The position numbers were made by a program, and so were the translations under genes. The notes under the pieces were generated by a model. It saw nothing but the letters and a program-made list of their open reading frames with translations, did not search any database and had not been told where the DNA came from. A DNA stretch of 64,000 bases from Nymphaea colorata (Eukaryota; Streptophyta; Magnoliopsida; Nymphaeales; Nymphaeaceae), in assembly GCF_008831285.2 (NCBI RefSeq), contig NC_045140.1, positions 21,016,370-21,080,369 of the forward strand, in the 5' to 3' direction. Each line of letters opens with the position of its first letter. Within the stretch, counting starts at the first letter, position 1. Shown here piece by piece: positions 39,601 to 52,845 of the stretch.

Positions 39601-42600
39601 GATGTACACCCCTGGTATTGAAGTGCAGGCCTATCTGACTTGGAGGCTTTGACCCAATCTGATGGAGCCACTGCCTCTTGAGTCTTGGTCTGTGACTAAA
39701 ATTAACAAAGACCTGAAAGGAAGGTCGATGGACAAATCTTGTCATTGGCAATTGACAGTCTACAGCTTAATAAGTCAAGGAAGATCCAGAAAGTTTTGTA
39801 GACAAATATTCTGAGGGTTCATATTAAAGAGTTTCTACCATGTTTGCTATATTATTGGTGCTGACACTTCGGAAGCTACCACAACTAGTGCTTGATTGTG
39901 TGACAAATATTCTTATGCTTATACATATTATTTAAGCATGGGATACGCACGTTAAAGCATGTAGACAACATAATTCATCCACAGTAAAACAAAAGAATAA
40001 ATTGACAAAAAGGTAGAACAAGGAGTTAAAGAAGATCCAGTACCATTACCCTTGTTACAGATCCTCATTTCAAACTCCAACGACAATAAACGAGGGATCC
40101 ACTAATTCCATAGTTAGTCATAGCTAGTGAAGAAATTAGGGATCCCCTTTTTCATCTCTATTTTTCTTTTTTCTTTTTTTTTTCTCTCCAGGAAACATCA
40201 CCAATAGGAATTGGACATCACCACAGGAAACTTATTCAGAAGCACATTCAGGAAACTTGTTGGAGTATAACAATTCACTAAGAATATATATGAAAAAGAA
40301 AAGCTGATCATGTGATGCAACTTGGTGAAAGATGATACTCCACTAAAGAAAGATATAAAAAAGAAAAGACGAACACATATTCACCTTACGAAAAATATAC
40401 TACCTGTATGAAGATCTTGAAGTGTGGCAAGCCACTGTTCCTCCCATAGAACAGTAATGGACCCTAATTCATTTATTACAAGTTCAACATCTTGAACCAG
40501 TTTGGGATGAAGCTTAACCTGCATCCCCAGGAAACATATACTCAGATAGTCCATGCCGGCATCAACAATAAACATAGCTTCTAAGAAAAACAATGAGAAA
40601 AGATAAGCATGTTCCCTTAATGCAATAAAAAGTGTTACTGCCAACTCAAGAATGTAATGAATCAACTATGGATTGGAATAATAAATACTGGAACTAAAAG
40701 AACAGTGGTAATAGGCAATCTGTCGTTCTTGATTAGCAGTTAGATTAATCATTTTTCTTTGGTAATAAATGTGAGAAAGAATTGCTGATTAGCAAACAGA
40801 TTTTTGGTATCTCATTTTTCTTTCGGTAAATCAATGAAAATCAACAAACTGCACACACACACACACAGAGAGAGAGAGAGGGTGGATTAAATTGAGAACC
40901 AATAATGCTATTGAAAATGAATATTTGCTTACCAAACAGCCTAAAATGTGCTGAAGCTCTTCTGATGGTCCTCCCTCATAAGCATTTATCTCAACTAACG
41001 TGGGATAAACAATAGACCACGGAGACATTTTAGCCAATGTCAATAACAAACCCTCCAGTTGTTTCCTAACAACTTGCTGAGGATGGGAACTCACACGAGC
41101 AAATAGTTGTGGTGTAATTTCCTACATAAAGTTATAAAAAGTGCATAAACTATTGACTGCATATCAACCATAGAAGCAACAAAAATGGACGACCAAATAC
41201 TGACCTGCCAAGGCAATGCAGAAACAGTTGAGAACCCATGTTCAAGGATATCTTTGAACTCCACACCATAGTTCAGAAGAATATGCAGGACATGTAATGC
41301 TGCTCTAAGAATGCCATTGTCTTTCTTCTGCCTACCCATATCAGAATATAAACTATCGCTTAAATATGCCTCCTTATTATCAACAGTGGACATTGAAAGG
41401 TACTGAATAAAACCCTTAGCAGCATGCCCAAACATTGACAGTCTTCTCCGCCTCAGCAACCACCAGATATCAACCAATTCATTTACTGAAGAAAGAATAC
41501 CACTTTTTTCTGCGGCAGCATCTGCATTGATAAACAAAAACTGCAGCTGTGCGGCCAGTTTGCTTGAAATGCTTTCACCATCTAAGTCTTCGACACCAGG
41601 TGCACCAGCTGCAGCTTGAATCAGATAGATTGCTCGCTCAATTAGAACCCTTATAGCAGTGCCGTCTTCTAAATGGAATTCAGAGCCAGACCATACAATG
41701 ACCTCTTCTTCAACCATGCTTGCACCTTTCACACCTTTTGCCTTATTGAGAAAAAGATTTAGAATAACGGACTCCACTCTCAGGATCTCTTCTCTAGTCA
41801 ATGCAAACCTGCCTGATGAAACTTCTGGAGAAAGAACAGATGAAAGAGAAGATGACTGGAGTGCAGGAGGATGCTTTGCAAGTGATAAAATGCCTTGATG
41901 ATAACACCATGAAGCATAAGAAAACCATGCCTTCCCCATCTTGGGGCAGAGGCGAGTAGATAATTTTGTAGCTATCCCTGCAATTTCCTTCATAACTAAA
42001 TAAACATCAGAATCTGATCGATTCTTGCTCATTAGTGATTCATGCTCATCAATAGATACATTAGACAAATTGAATTCCAGGTAGTCTGCATGGATTTTCA
42101 CAAGAGCATTTTCCCAATCTACTGCAAGATTCTCCTGTTTCAACCAAGATGCAAGCTTCAAGCATGCTTTAGCCTTTAGAGTGCCATTACAATCCGTAAG
42201 TACAGCATTTGGAGGTGATAACATGTAACCGTGCACAAAGGACCACAGACTTGCCAAAGCATCCTCATATATGGCTTCTGCATATTTAAGTAAGATATTT
42301 TCATACTGCAGACTGGTAGACAGCGTGTCCATGAGCTCACATTTAGGGCATGTCGGTAGAACTTCCATCAGGTAATGTTGCAAACGGTGTGCCAGCATAA
42401 AATTTGTCTGCTTACGAGCCAAGGTGATCAGCTGAAGACAAAGCTGCGAAGTTGCTGCTGAGTTGGGCATAACAGTACGATATACCCGCAAAACTTTTAA
42501 CCACAGACCGCAATCTTGATGAATCTGGCTAACTGGTGATGTCCAAACCTGATGCAGTGGACTTCGCACTGTTGAGGTCAGACTAGACTGATTTTGACCT

Positions 42601-45600
42601 CGCAGAAACTTGCAACCTTCATCACATATACGTATGCAGTGAAGTTGTGTAGCATAAGCTGCGGACTCATTCAACCCATCAAGTGGGACAACCGACAGGA
42701 CTTCCTCCAACATGACTTCAGCTTTCTTTAACTCTTCTACTGTTTTATCCATATTCATATCTTTGTGAAGCATTGCCTGCAAAAGCATTTGTTCACTTCT
42801 TTGCAGGGCCTGCTTAGGATCAATGGTAAGCTCAGTGCTACTCTTTGGTGTTAAATCAAGGTAACTCCAAGATCCTTGGACATCTCCTTCATCAAAACGT
42901 GCAAGGGCAAGAATTGCATTCATTTCATTCCCTGCAGCGGTTAAAGCACCTGAATAGTTTTTGCCAGCGTGTTTAGCACGGAGACCTTGTAATTCGAGTA
43001 GCCATGATTCTAATGATTTCCAGTCTGAAAGAGCCGCATAACATTCTATAACTCGTGCAATTGTGAACTGCACTCCATCAGATCCTAAAGAACTGAGGGC
43101 TTCCTCACACTCAAGCAGATGAGTGAAATGAGCAGCGGCCTTTTCATAATGGCCTTGTGCTTGATATGCAAGTCCGTTCATCCAAGAAAATTGCCCACTG
43201 CCTGCAATATATCCACTCGTAGATTGGAATTCTTCCTGAAGTAATGAGGAAAATGTAACTGTTGCCCATTTTTGTAAGCCAACTAATGCATCTGGATCAT
43301 GACTCCTGCACATGGCAAGAGACGCATACCTCAAGACCTTCAACACTTCCTCAGTATTTTTAGCTCGATGCTGACGCAGACCTTCCGCAACCTGCCCCCG
43401 ATGCTTGTCCTTCAATGCTGACACTACTGTGTTACGCAGGTCGTACAAGCGTAAAGCACTATAATGAAGTATAGCTGGATAGCACTGTAGTGCTAACCCG
43501 GCATTCAGCATTGGCTCACAAATTCGAGCAAACCACTCCTCACATACCTTCTTATTTGCTCGAAAAAATAAGGAGCTTTGTGGTGTCGAGGGTGGTAAGA
43601 CAGAAGATCCATCATATGCATTATAAACATTTTTCTTAAGGGCCTCAACGAAATCTAAGAGAAGGCGCATTGGCAATAAGTGAGTATTCGATGCTATATT
43701 TAAGCTGCCATCTTGGTGCTCAGAGTCAACGTGCAGTACTTGTGCTACATCCATGAGCATCCGTTCAAGAGCAGCAAATGTCTGAGTTGGTCCACCAAGG
43801 TGAGTTCGAAGACGGACAAGAATGCAATATCTTGCTGCCTCGTGTATAGACAACCATGCAGCCGCCAGAACGTTCACAGAGCAGATTTTGTCTAGAATAT
43901 GCGGCCCTATTTTTAAATTCATCCACAATCCATCAGGCTTAAGTTCCTCAGTATTACTGAGATGGCCTCGTATAAAATCATTGACATTTATTTGGCAGCT
44001 GAAAACCAGGCGCTGGATCCAATTAGAAAGAGATACTTTCCATCTCTGAGAAATGTAGCTGAAAATGGACACAAGGTGTTGCGGCTTGAATTGCCTGAGG
44101 AGCTGCTTCACAGCAAACAATTGCTTCCAGTGCCAATAACTGCTGGTGCCCATCCAAATGAAAGAGACACCATGCCTCTGAGATGCTCCAAGTTCATCCT
44201 TGGACATGCCACCTATGTAAAAGGTAAGTGGCAAGACAACAGAAAGAACCCTAAGAAAACCATTTTTAATAGAATTACATGGGTCACCAAGCTTCTCAAG
44301 AGAAACTTCGGCAACAGCACGAAAATGTACATGGGAAATCAGAGAAGCTTGAAGAAGAAGATCCAGAACTGCCGTTGCTTGAGACCTCACCTTCACCTCT
44401 CTATCAAATGCAGCGTCTAGGACTGCATAAAGCAAATACATTCCAATGCTTGCATGTCTTTTCGCATCACAATAAAAATAGCTTTTATTCGAAAAACCAC
44501 ATAAATCGGCATCTCCCTTGATGGTCATGACAACATCACAAAATCTCTGGATCCAATCTAGTGCTTCAAGTTTAACAGTTATGGGACAAGTTTCATGCAA
44601 AGCTGCAACAATGTGTCTGCTGTACTTGCTTAAATACTGAGTGATTTGAACATCTGCTGCATCATGAAGATTAGTCGAACCTGGAAAGTCCGCTGGATCA
44701 CCAGAAGTTGGTTTGTTGCCCTTAGCTAAAGATATTTTGCTCTCAAGCTCAACTATACTGAGCTTCTGTAATGCCTTTACAATCTGGACTTGGAGGTCAG
44801 CAAACGCCTGAAAGGGTGCTTTAAAAGGATTCATCCTTTCAAGAATAAAAGAAGAAAATTTCACAGATCTGTTAAATTTGGAGCTAAAAACCTCTAGCTG
44901 GTCCAATATATTCTTCCTATTTTCCAGACAAACACAAGCTATCAGAATTTTTAAGTCAAATTTTATGACTGCAAGCAACTCATCCTGTGAGAAACCATTT
45001 GCACCATCCAATTCCTTGCATAACTTGCCAGCCATTACAACACCCTTGAGATTTCCAACATTGAACACTTCAAGCATGCTTTTTAAGAGTTCCAGCTCCT
45101 CCAATAATGAAGTTATAGCCTGTTCCACAACTCCATTACAATCATGTTGAAATAAGAACAGGTATGTTTCAGCCAATGTTCCAGTTACAAGGAAATTTGG
45201 ATGCAAGCGCAAGAGTGACATAGGTGAATTGAGCTCAAGTATCCTTTGAATGGTTGAAGGAAGAAGAGCAAACTTTTGCAGTGATAATAATTGAAAGTTT
45301 GTCTTTAATATGCCATTTGCTTCAAATGATGGCATGCTGCGACATCCTACAGCAGCAGAAATACTATTCTGAAACAGAATATCAAACGCCATTGTATAGA
45401 AAACCGCAAATTTTTCTTGCAATATCTCCGCAAACAGAATCAAGCAGCTCCAACACTCTCTCATCCACTTTGACCACCCAAATCTTGTCCCAACCATCAA
45501 AAGGCAAGCTAATAATCGATGGAGCATATCTTCAAGTGGTGAACTTATTTGATTGAGCAAATTGATTTCAAGCATACCAGAAGCAATGATCTGAAGAACA

Positions 45601-47824
45601 GTTAAAAAGCAAGAGAGGAGAGGAAGGAGTCGAGTCAACTGCTTTGGGGTTCCAAGCGTTCCATCCTGAAGTACAGCTTCGATGTCACCCAAAAATTTTG
45701 ATAATAACCCAAGTGAGAATTGCAAATTTCCCAACCAGTGTTTCTTGAACTGCAAGAAGGAATCCATGATTACGCATCTATCTGATTCCAAAAGATCCGG
45801 TAACAAAGCCCATCCAAGAAGCAGATCAACAATATCCAGAAAATGAGATTGAAATGAAAGGCTAAATTTCAAGGAAATGACAGTCAGGATGTCTAGAAGC
45901 TGACGGAGAAGATTTGAGGAGGTTCTTTCATCCTCAAGAAGTTCTTGACAAGCTTTCAGAATGGGTAGTACATACCGATCAGTTCCTCCTGCATCCCCAA
46001 TATTGAGAAATTCACGCAACCCTTCCAAAGCCAGCTCAGCTTCTCCGTTATTTACATGCATGTTCCTCAACTTTGGCAATGCCCATCCTATAAACCGGTC
46101 TCCCAAACCACCAACCATGATGGAAGTCTGTCTTCCATTTGCAGACAACTGACTGGAGCATGATAACGAACAAAGAGACCCGTAGGCAATAACTGCTGAC
46201 CGCCTCACTGTGTATGACCTGGAAAATTAACACAAAAGGACATGAGGATATCTGCAATAACCACTAAAGAGCTAGCAGCTCAGCTGCAAGCAATAACTGA
46301 ATGCTGCATTTGAAGAGGAAAGCACATTATCTAACCCCCAGCCTCCATTCAGTAACTATCCACAAGTTCTAACTTCTAACTAGAATGTGATTATAAAAGC
46401 AATGAATCTGGAAGTGTTCGACAAAATTCATATGTATCTACAGCCATTACCCAGGCAATGAACAAAGATTTCCAAGAAGAATTTAAGACACATATACCAG
46501 TTCCACTGGCTTAGTTCCTAAGCTTGTTCAATAATATCACATGCCACAGAGAGGGAGTAGCATCCTACAGCGTACCTCTTTTACATTTACTGACGCACCT
46601 CTCGATTTGCTTATAATTGTACTACCAACTACATTGGTTTTTTATATTCATCACCAAGAAAAATGTATCCTTCTTTAAAATTCCCAAGGTTAACAATCAT
46701 ACGTATTTATCTGTTAAGTTTCCAGGATTCTTTCAGAGGTTCTCTACAAATGTCTGCTTGAATTCAACAATACATTGAAGAAGGTATAATTCATGAACTT
46801 AACGGAAAGGAATTACCGGATGAATTTCTTATATTCGATATGCAGACAACCTCCAACTCCCTAAATGCTCAATGAAGTTCACGTTCCAATATATTACACT
46901 AGTGAAATCCTACCATGCTACATGCGTCAAAGGGTGTTGGGAGATTGAACATCTCCATTACAAGGAAAATAGGATAAATTTGGACATAATTTTCTAAGAA
47001 CCATATCTCGACCAATAGGTGTGAATCATTTCATCTAAATGATTTTTCCTACTTCGTACTGTTCTCACGGTATGACCATCAACTTAATCAGCAACCGTCG
47101 TCGATGCAACATACATTCCCATCTCATCATCAAGGTAATAGTTAAATTCCATCAGCATGCATAATTCTCTCCCTGTGAGTGCCACAAAGGAAACCTAATA
47201 AGTGTCAAACAGCCCAACCACACTATTCCACAGTTTCTTGCGTCAGTCGTTTAAGAATGTAACGCAAACCCTTTTATCAAATAAAGGACGTAAGACAAAA
47301 AAAGGGGTTTCCATGATCCATAAAAGCATATGAAACCACACCGAATTAGTCTAGCCACGTAAATTCGCCCATACGCTCATTAAAATGAGTCATTTGACAA
47401 CATGGATCGAAGAATCACAACCGGATCGTACATCAAGAAACCAGCAGAAGAGTTGTAGCAGACATTCTAACGAGAGCATGAATCTTTTATTCGCAGAGTG
47501 AAAGAGAGAGAGAGAGCGAGGGGAAGAGAGTAACTTGTCAGATAGGAGTTGGAAGAGGCCCTGTGCAAGGAAGGAGGCGGAGTGAGAGACAACCAGCGCG
47601 TTGTGAGGATGAAGAATTGCGCGGTTGAGGGAGTTGATAGCGGAGACTCTGGCGGAGTCGTCATCTGAAGGAGCGGAAGTCGAAGGAGAAGGCGAAGCAG
47701 AAACAGAAGTTGAAGCGGAAGAAGGGACTGAAGGAGCAGCAAGGGATGGCGACGGATCGTCCTTGGGAAGCGCGGCCGCGAGAAGCGCCGCCAATTGCTG
47801 CTGCTGGTGATGAAGCCCCTGCAT
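27651..47824 (-). CDS. SMG1: SMG1, PI3K-like protein kinase of nonsense-mediated mRNA decay, 15 exons
   Basis: Exons (minus, 5' to 3'): 47824-47535, 46218-41205, 41121-40933, 40518-40404, 39036-37983, 35880-35433, 34557-34504, 34419-31563, 31439-31326, 31258-31128, 30486-30394, 30197-29928, 29345-28673, 27926-27851 and 27750-27651. All junctions are GT-AG and phases close, giving 3825 residues with no internal stop. The start reads MQGLHHQQQQLAALLAAALP. A long helical (HEAT/FAT-like) region fills exon 2. The kinase domain spans exons 5-6: phosphate-binding Lys in YTYLLKGRED (about K2061), catalytic loop GLGDRHLDN (D2240, N2245) and the Mg-binding HIDYN (D2259). Exon 8 encodes a long, mostly helical region. 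The FATC domain is the last 33 residues, ending NMYEGWTPWI. SMG1 phosphorylates the helicase UPF1 on messages with premature stops. It occurs in most land plants but is missing from Arabidopsis thaliana. All catalytic residues are intact, so the gene looks functional. Confidence 0.95.
34994..35041. repeat. 24-bp tandem duplication in an SMG1 intron
   Basis: Units beginning ATATTCTGAGAAC lie at 34994-35017 and 35018-35041, differing at one base. They lie in the intron between exons 6 and 7. Confidence 0.9.
40851..40881. repeat. CA/GA microsatellite in an SMG1 intron
   Basis: A CA run followed directly by a GA run, inside the intron between exons 3 and 4. Confidence 0.9.
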
Positions 47825-48116
47825 CTCTCTTCCCTGCCCTTCCCTTCCCCAGAGAGGGAGAGCAAGAATCTCGCGCTCTCCTTTCTTTTCGAGTTCTTGG
47901 CGTCGGTAAACACCAGTCGACTTCCCACTCTCCGCAACCTTACGGGTGGAGCGAAAACCCACTCCGGTTGAAATCCGTCCCTTATTTCAGCGGGTTCGGA
48001 CGTTATATGCCGCCAATGTCGACATCTCTTTGTGCTTGCGGTCTCATTTGTATCTGAAGTTTCCTAGGCTTCGTATTCTTCCTCAAATTCATATACTAAT
48101 TGCAGTGCCTGAGTTA
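47825..48116 (-). promoter_or_regulatory. Probable SMG1 leader and promoter region
   Basis: This stretch lies directly upstream of the SMG1 ATG. It is richer in GC and purine/pyrimidine tracts than the surrounding DNA up to about 47960, as expected for a leader. No clear TATA box is visible, which fits a housekeeping gene. The limits are inferred. Confidence 0.35.
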
Positions 48117-48286
48117 ATGTTTGGTGGCATTCTTAAATGCTATTTTAGAGGCAACATTTTTTAATTGTGGAATGAGTGGATAATTCTACAATCAAAATTA
48201 TTTGTTTGATAACGCAATTATCGTTTTATCAATAATGAGAATTTTAAATCTACAATTCCATAATTATGGCTGCATCAAACGTTCCT
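48117..48286. repeat. Short inverted-repeat (MITE-like) element, copy 1
   Basis: The left end ATGTTTGGTG and the right end (reverse complement ACGTTTGATG) form imperfect terminal inverted repeats. The right 120 bp, from TGGAATGAGTGGATAATTC to CATCAAACG, aligns with the right part of the element ending near 54070. The element has no coding capacity. Target-site duplications are not clear. Confidence 0.5.
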
Positions 48287-48929
48287 TTAATATTTTTGGC
48301 CGATCATCGACTATTTACTTGTTTTTGCAAATTTCAAACATAGTTTAAAAACGACTGATTGTCTATCAATCAATTACTATCATTATTATTGTTTGAATTT
48401 GAATTGACGAGGGATAAGGGGTTAGCGAGTCCATTCAAACGTAGTTTGGAGAAAGAAAGATAGGTTAGGAAAAAAAAAAAAAAACTGCTTCTAAACTCAC
48501 TGTTTGCAAAACATATATTCAAACATGCGATGCAACACGTTTGTAAATACAACACATATAAAATGTGGACTGCTCATCACGAATTTGATTTTCTTGAAAC
48601 CAATTAGACCTCCAGTCACGATTTGAGAGATGTTAGATGGGTCCATTTAATACTGGGTCCCGACTCGATTCGGCAGCTCACACAAGTGAGGTCCACGCTT
48701 TTCCTGATCGAGGTTGGGTTTGGCCTTTGCGCTTCTTTTGAGAATTCAACAAGAGGGCGGGGGATCGACGATACGAAATGAAATGGAAAAAAAAAAGAAA
48801 AAGAAATGAAGAAAACAAAAAAAATCGGTGCCCAGGAGTGAGAAGGCATTTAATCTTGAAATGGAGCGGTTGAAGGGAATTATCTCTCCCTGTATATCTG
48901 GAGTGGGCCGCTCTTTCTCCGTGTGGTGA
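48287..48929. other. Intergenic, no supported gene
   Basis: AT-rich DNA with poly(A) tracts at 48470-48484 and 48786-48824 and a short ATT run near 48380. No coding content is recognised. Confidence 0.5.
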
Positions 48930-51900
48930 CTGGTGAGAGGGAGAGGGGGCGAGGATTTTCTTGGGCTGTTAATGGTGGGTGGATTGCGCGCTCTTGATCA
49001 CTCCCTCTTTTTCGTCTCTTTCCTCAAACCCTGGCTCTCACTATACATTACCCTCAATGCCTTGCCAATTCTTGGCCTCAATTCCTCTCTCTTTTTTGTT
49101 GCTTTCATTAGATACCCTTTTCAGTTTTCATCCACCATGTTGAATCTGCTCTTTCGAGTTATCCTTCTGTCATTTTGCGAATGCGCCGGAAAGAAAGAAG
49201 ATGGGTGCGCAAGGGAAGGTTCCTTCACTGGCGGCATCTATGCAGGTTGCATGCTTGTCTTAGAGCTGCGTGTTTCTCTATTTCCGTAGGGTATTAGATT
49301 GGTGTGGCGCATGAATTTACATCTTCTTCGCGGAACCTGTTTGTCGTGCTTTGGTTCTTGATCTTTGGACTATTTGGTCGTTTTCCTTCCTGCTTGGCGT
49401 CTGAGTTTTGGTTCAATGGTTGTCAAATCGACTATTCTGCCGCGGAGTATTTGTTGATTAAGTGGGCTCTGTCTTAATTGTGGTATTCCGATCTTCCATC
49501 GGTGCTGCTTACTTCTGCTATTCTTGCTGCGTCACTCAATATAGTTCTTATACTATTTTCTTGGCCGGAACTCTCCGTGATTAAATGGGAGGATTTTGGT
49601 GTAAATGAAAGTTGATCAGTTATTTTGATTATCTTTTATTGGGAACTGTCTATCTGTTTCCTGTTATTGATTTCACAATTAACACGTTTCACGATTATAT
49701 TTCATGTCAAAGTTGGTGCTATGATGGCTACGTCGGCCCAATTATTTCTTTTGAACCTTAAGCACCGACTAGTTTCTGGGAACATAATAGGGTCGAGCAA
49801 TGCGTAAGTGAGCGACTTTTTTTCTAAACCAGCAGGTTTCAATCATTTTTTCACATTCTTTGTTGACGGTGCTTATGGTCATCACGTGGTTGGAAAGATA
49901 TCAATTCAAATATTACGTTAGAAATTTATATGGACCATCTTTTATTGTTTTCTTTGTTCAATTTGGTGACCGACATAACATGGAGTTTCATCATACAAAA
50001 TTGAGCAAGATACTGACTGTGAAAGAATAGGTACTAAGCTGGCCTATTTTTGGAGATTGATGGGATTTGGGTTGTTGATCGAGTTGTCTATAAGTGTTTT
50101 AATTAGAACATAAATGAAGCAGCGTTTCCTATGGTCTCTATAAGTTGAAGATGAAAATGATATATTAAGAGCCATATCAGTTGTAGTGAAGAGAATTGCT
50201 TGGCTTGCTGGGTGGTGCGTCTTCGTTTATATACATGGGCATTTCACCTTATATTTTTCCTTTCTGTTACTTTTAATTTTTGTGCCTTTTTTCCTTTAAA
50301 TTTTTTTTGCCTTTTTTTGCCTTAAATCAATGAATCTTAAGGAAGAAAAGAAAACTGAGAAACCTGCATGCCCCTGGTTTTACTTATTTCCTATGCCTAG
50401 TTTCAAGAACCTGGTTGTGGGACTGGGAGGTGTCTCGGTTTCAAGAACCGGGTTGTGGAAGGTGTATCGGTTTCAAGAACCGGGTTGTGGAAGGTGTATT
50501 GGTTTCAAGAACTGGGTTGTGGGAGATGTATTGGTTTCAAGAACTGGGTTGTGGGAGGTGTCTCGGTTTCAAGAACTGGGTTTAGGAGGTGTCTCGTTGA
50601 ATGTGTACGTAATTCATGAGCCTGTTAACTATATACCTGATTTTGGATATATTATTTCCTCCAACCTTTTAAACAATGGATCAGGTAAGGTGAGGCATTG
50701 TCCATTTAGACATGAATTACTTTTTAGGCTCAAAGCTGAAGGCTACTCCAAGTTTTCAATTAGATTGGTTTCAACAAAGGGCTGTGTGTTATACTTGGGC
50801 TTTTGGACATTTCCATCTCATAATTTTGAAACATGGGCTCCTATGGGCTTCAAATTTCAGAGATTTTCTGGCCTTTCGAATAAGAAGAACCATGCAGAAA
50901 CCGTTAGGGATTGCACAGAAGGGTGCTGAGGTTGTCAGTTAAGAGAATGCTTGAAAACAAGGAGTTTGTAAAAATCATTCTTGAGAATGGGCCTAGTAGA
51001 ATCTAATTGTGTGATTTTTGTACAATTCCATTTTAGAAATGAAAACTTCACATTATTTTTCTCAAAATTTTTTATCATGATCAACATGATTAAATTGACA
51101 TTGTGATGGATCAGGTGAGTCTGTTTATTTAGTTACAGAATTATTTGATAAAACTTAAAACAATTTTAGCATATTGATTTTTCAATCATATAAAATTGCT
51201 AATTAGAAGTGAAAGTAAACCAGCCTAAAAATCAAATATTGGGTCTCAAACTGACATATATCTTCATGTACTTTACACAGCTGGTGCTAGTTATGTTTGT
51301 ACACCTTCTCTCTTGTTGTTAACTGCTAATTTTTACTTCCATCCTACATGATGTCATTATTCTTTCTGAATGCAGATATGATGTCACCATCCTTCTTGTG
51401 GGTTATTGACAGCTTGCTTTTCTTCCTAATGCATTTGAGCATTACACATGCAAAGTAGAACAAGGATTATCATTGCTGACCACTTTTATTCATGATCATG
51501 CCTTGGTGGCCCATTAAAAATAAAATCCTTCATTGCTCCCTCTTCAAATACATCTATATAATTAATTAGATATCTTAATTTTGTCACGAATACATCATGA
51601 TAATATTTTCTGTTACTTACCTGCTTCCTTTGAACTCGTGTACTCCCAAGAGAATTTCATATTATATTGATATCCTTCATCGATTAGATAGTTAGCTATC
51701 ATAATGTGGAACATACTTGTATGTTGGTGCCTCAATTGTTAGGTTTCTAGCTTCTGTTCTTTTCAGTTACATAAGCTCCATCTACTGCACTAAGCTAATG
51801 TGAAGAATATGATGTCTTACATTTTTTCAATAGTATATGAATATATAATGTCAATACTTCCCAACCCAAGTGATTTCATACAGCCATTATTGCAGCAGAT

Positions 51901-52845
51901 ATACAACACCATATCAGAAGTTTCGGAAATTTATATTGGAATTATGTTCTCTAGATTTGTAGCGTGATTGTGATGGCATGTGAATGCCTACTTGTTTTAA
52001 GTTTACTGCTATATGTCACTTGGTTGATTTCAACAGAAATTGCTGCTTTCTTAGTTGTAAGACACAGTCTTCAAGATAATGGCTCGTTCTGTTTGAGATG
52101 TATCTTCTTACCGGGATTTTATTTAAGTTGACAGTTCAAGGACTTTGTTGAGCAGGGCATAGATGCTGCACTAGGATCATTTGAATGTGAAATGACAGAC
52201 TACTTTATACTGCTTCTGCCTTTCAACTTTGAACACATTATTGACAGGAAATCCTTTAACCGGTAGCTTTTCTTCTTATTTTGTCCCTATATTAAAAATT
52301 AATATAAGGATGTCAACATCGTGTTGGGAGTAGAATTTATTCTGGCTAGCTATTTCATGCTTATTTCAAGAGCCAGCTGGTGGTTGGCATGACACAAATG
52401 TTTAATTATAAAATTTATTATTTCACATAAAAGCTTCTCATGATTAAAAATTTTTACCTATTATGAAGCATTTGCTTTAATTGTTTTGAGACTTGCAATA
52501 CTTTCCTCAGGGATTACAATTATACTGCTGTTGTAGTAGAATAAAAAGGAGGCCTGTGATGGTGCATTTACAACCTTCAGAAATTGTAATTTGTATCTCA
52601 AGCAATTGATTGACACATGGATCCATCCCACCAGAATTTGGGAATGTTATTAGTGTTAAAGTCGTGTAAGTTAGATATTCATTTTTACAATTTTTTTTGT
52701 TTATCTATTTATTTTTTAACATTGAAGGGTGTCATGGACATTATCTAATGGAAATTTTAAATTTTGTAGTGACCTTGTAGACAAGGATCCAGAAGTGGTA
52801 ATCCGATCTAGAATTAGCGAGTTGCAGAATATATCTTCCTTGTAA
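48930..52845 (+). other. Unidentified, possibly spliced plus-strand gene or its remnant
   Basis: Several segments look like exons. A leader-like stretch leads to ATG at 49201 encoding MGAQGKVPSLAASMQ, followed by GT. A segment encoding MMATSAQLFLLNLKHRL ends in the strong donor GTAAGTGAG at 49804. Near 52135, after TTGACAG, the frame reads FKDFVEQGIDAALGSFE. Then FGNVISVKV ends at a GTAAGT donor (52668) and continues in phase across TTTTGTAG (about 52770) into DLVDKDPEVVIRSRISELQN and a GTAAGA donor (about 52842). I recognise no family and cannot join all pieces in one frame. This could be a real gene with exons I missed, a pseudogene, or chance. Other parts of the interval are AT-rich non-coding DNA and a minisatellite. 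Confidence 0.25.
50399..50595 (+). repeat. 32-bp minisatellite, six units
   Basis: Units start at 50399, 50437, 50469, 50501, 50533 and 50565. Units 2 to 5 are exactly 32 bp, unit 1 has a 6-bp insertion and unit 6 is slightly shorter. The consensus begins GGTTTCAAGAACYGGGTTG and ends GRAGGTGTMTY. The array lies inside a 199-codon open frame (50330-50929), which I do not accept as a gene because nothing outside the array looks conserved. Confidence 0.9.

Noticed and set aside
50330..50929. 199-codon frame as a gene
   Set aside because: A third of it is the 32-bp minisatellite read in rotating frames, and the rest has no recognisable feature.
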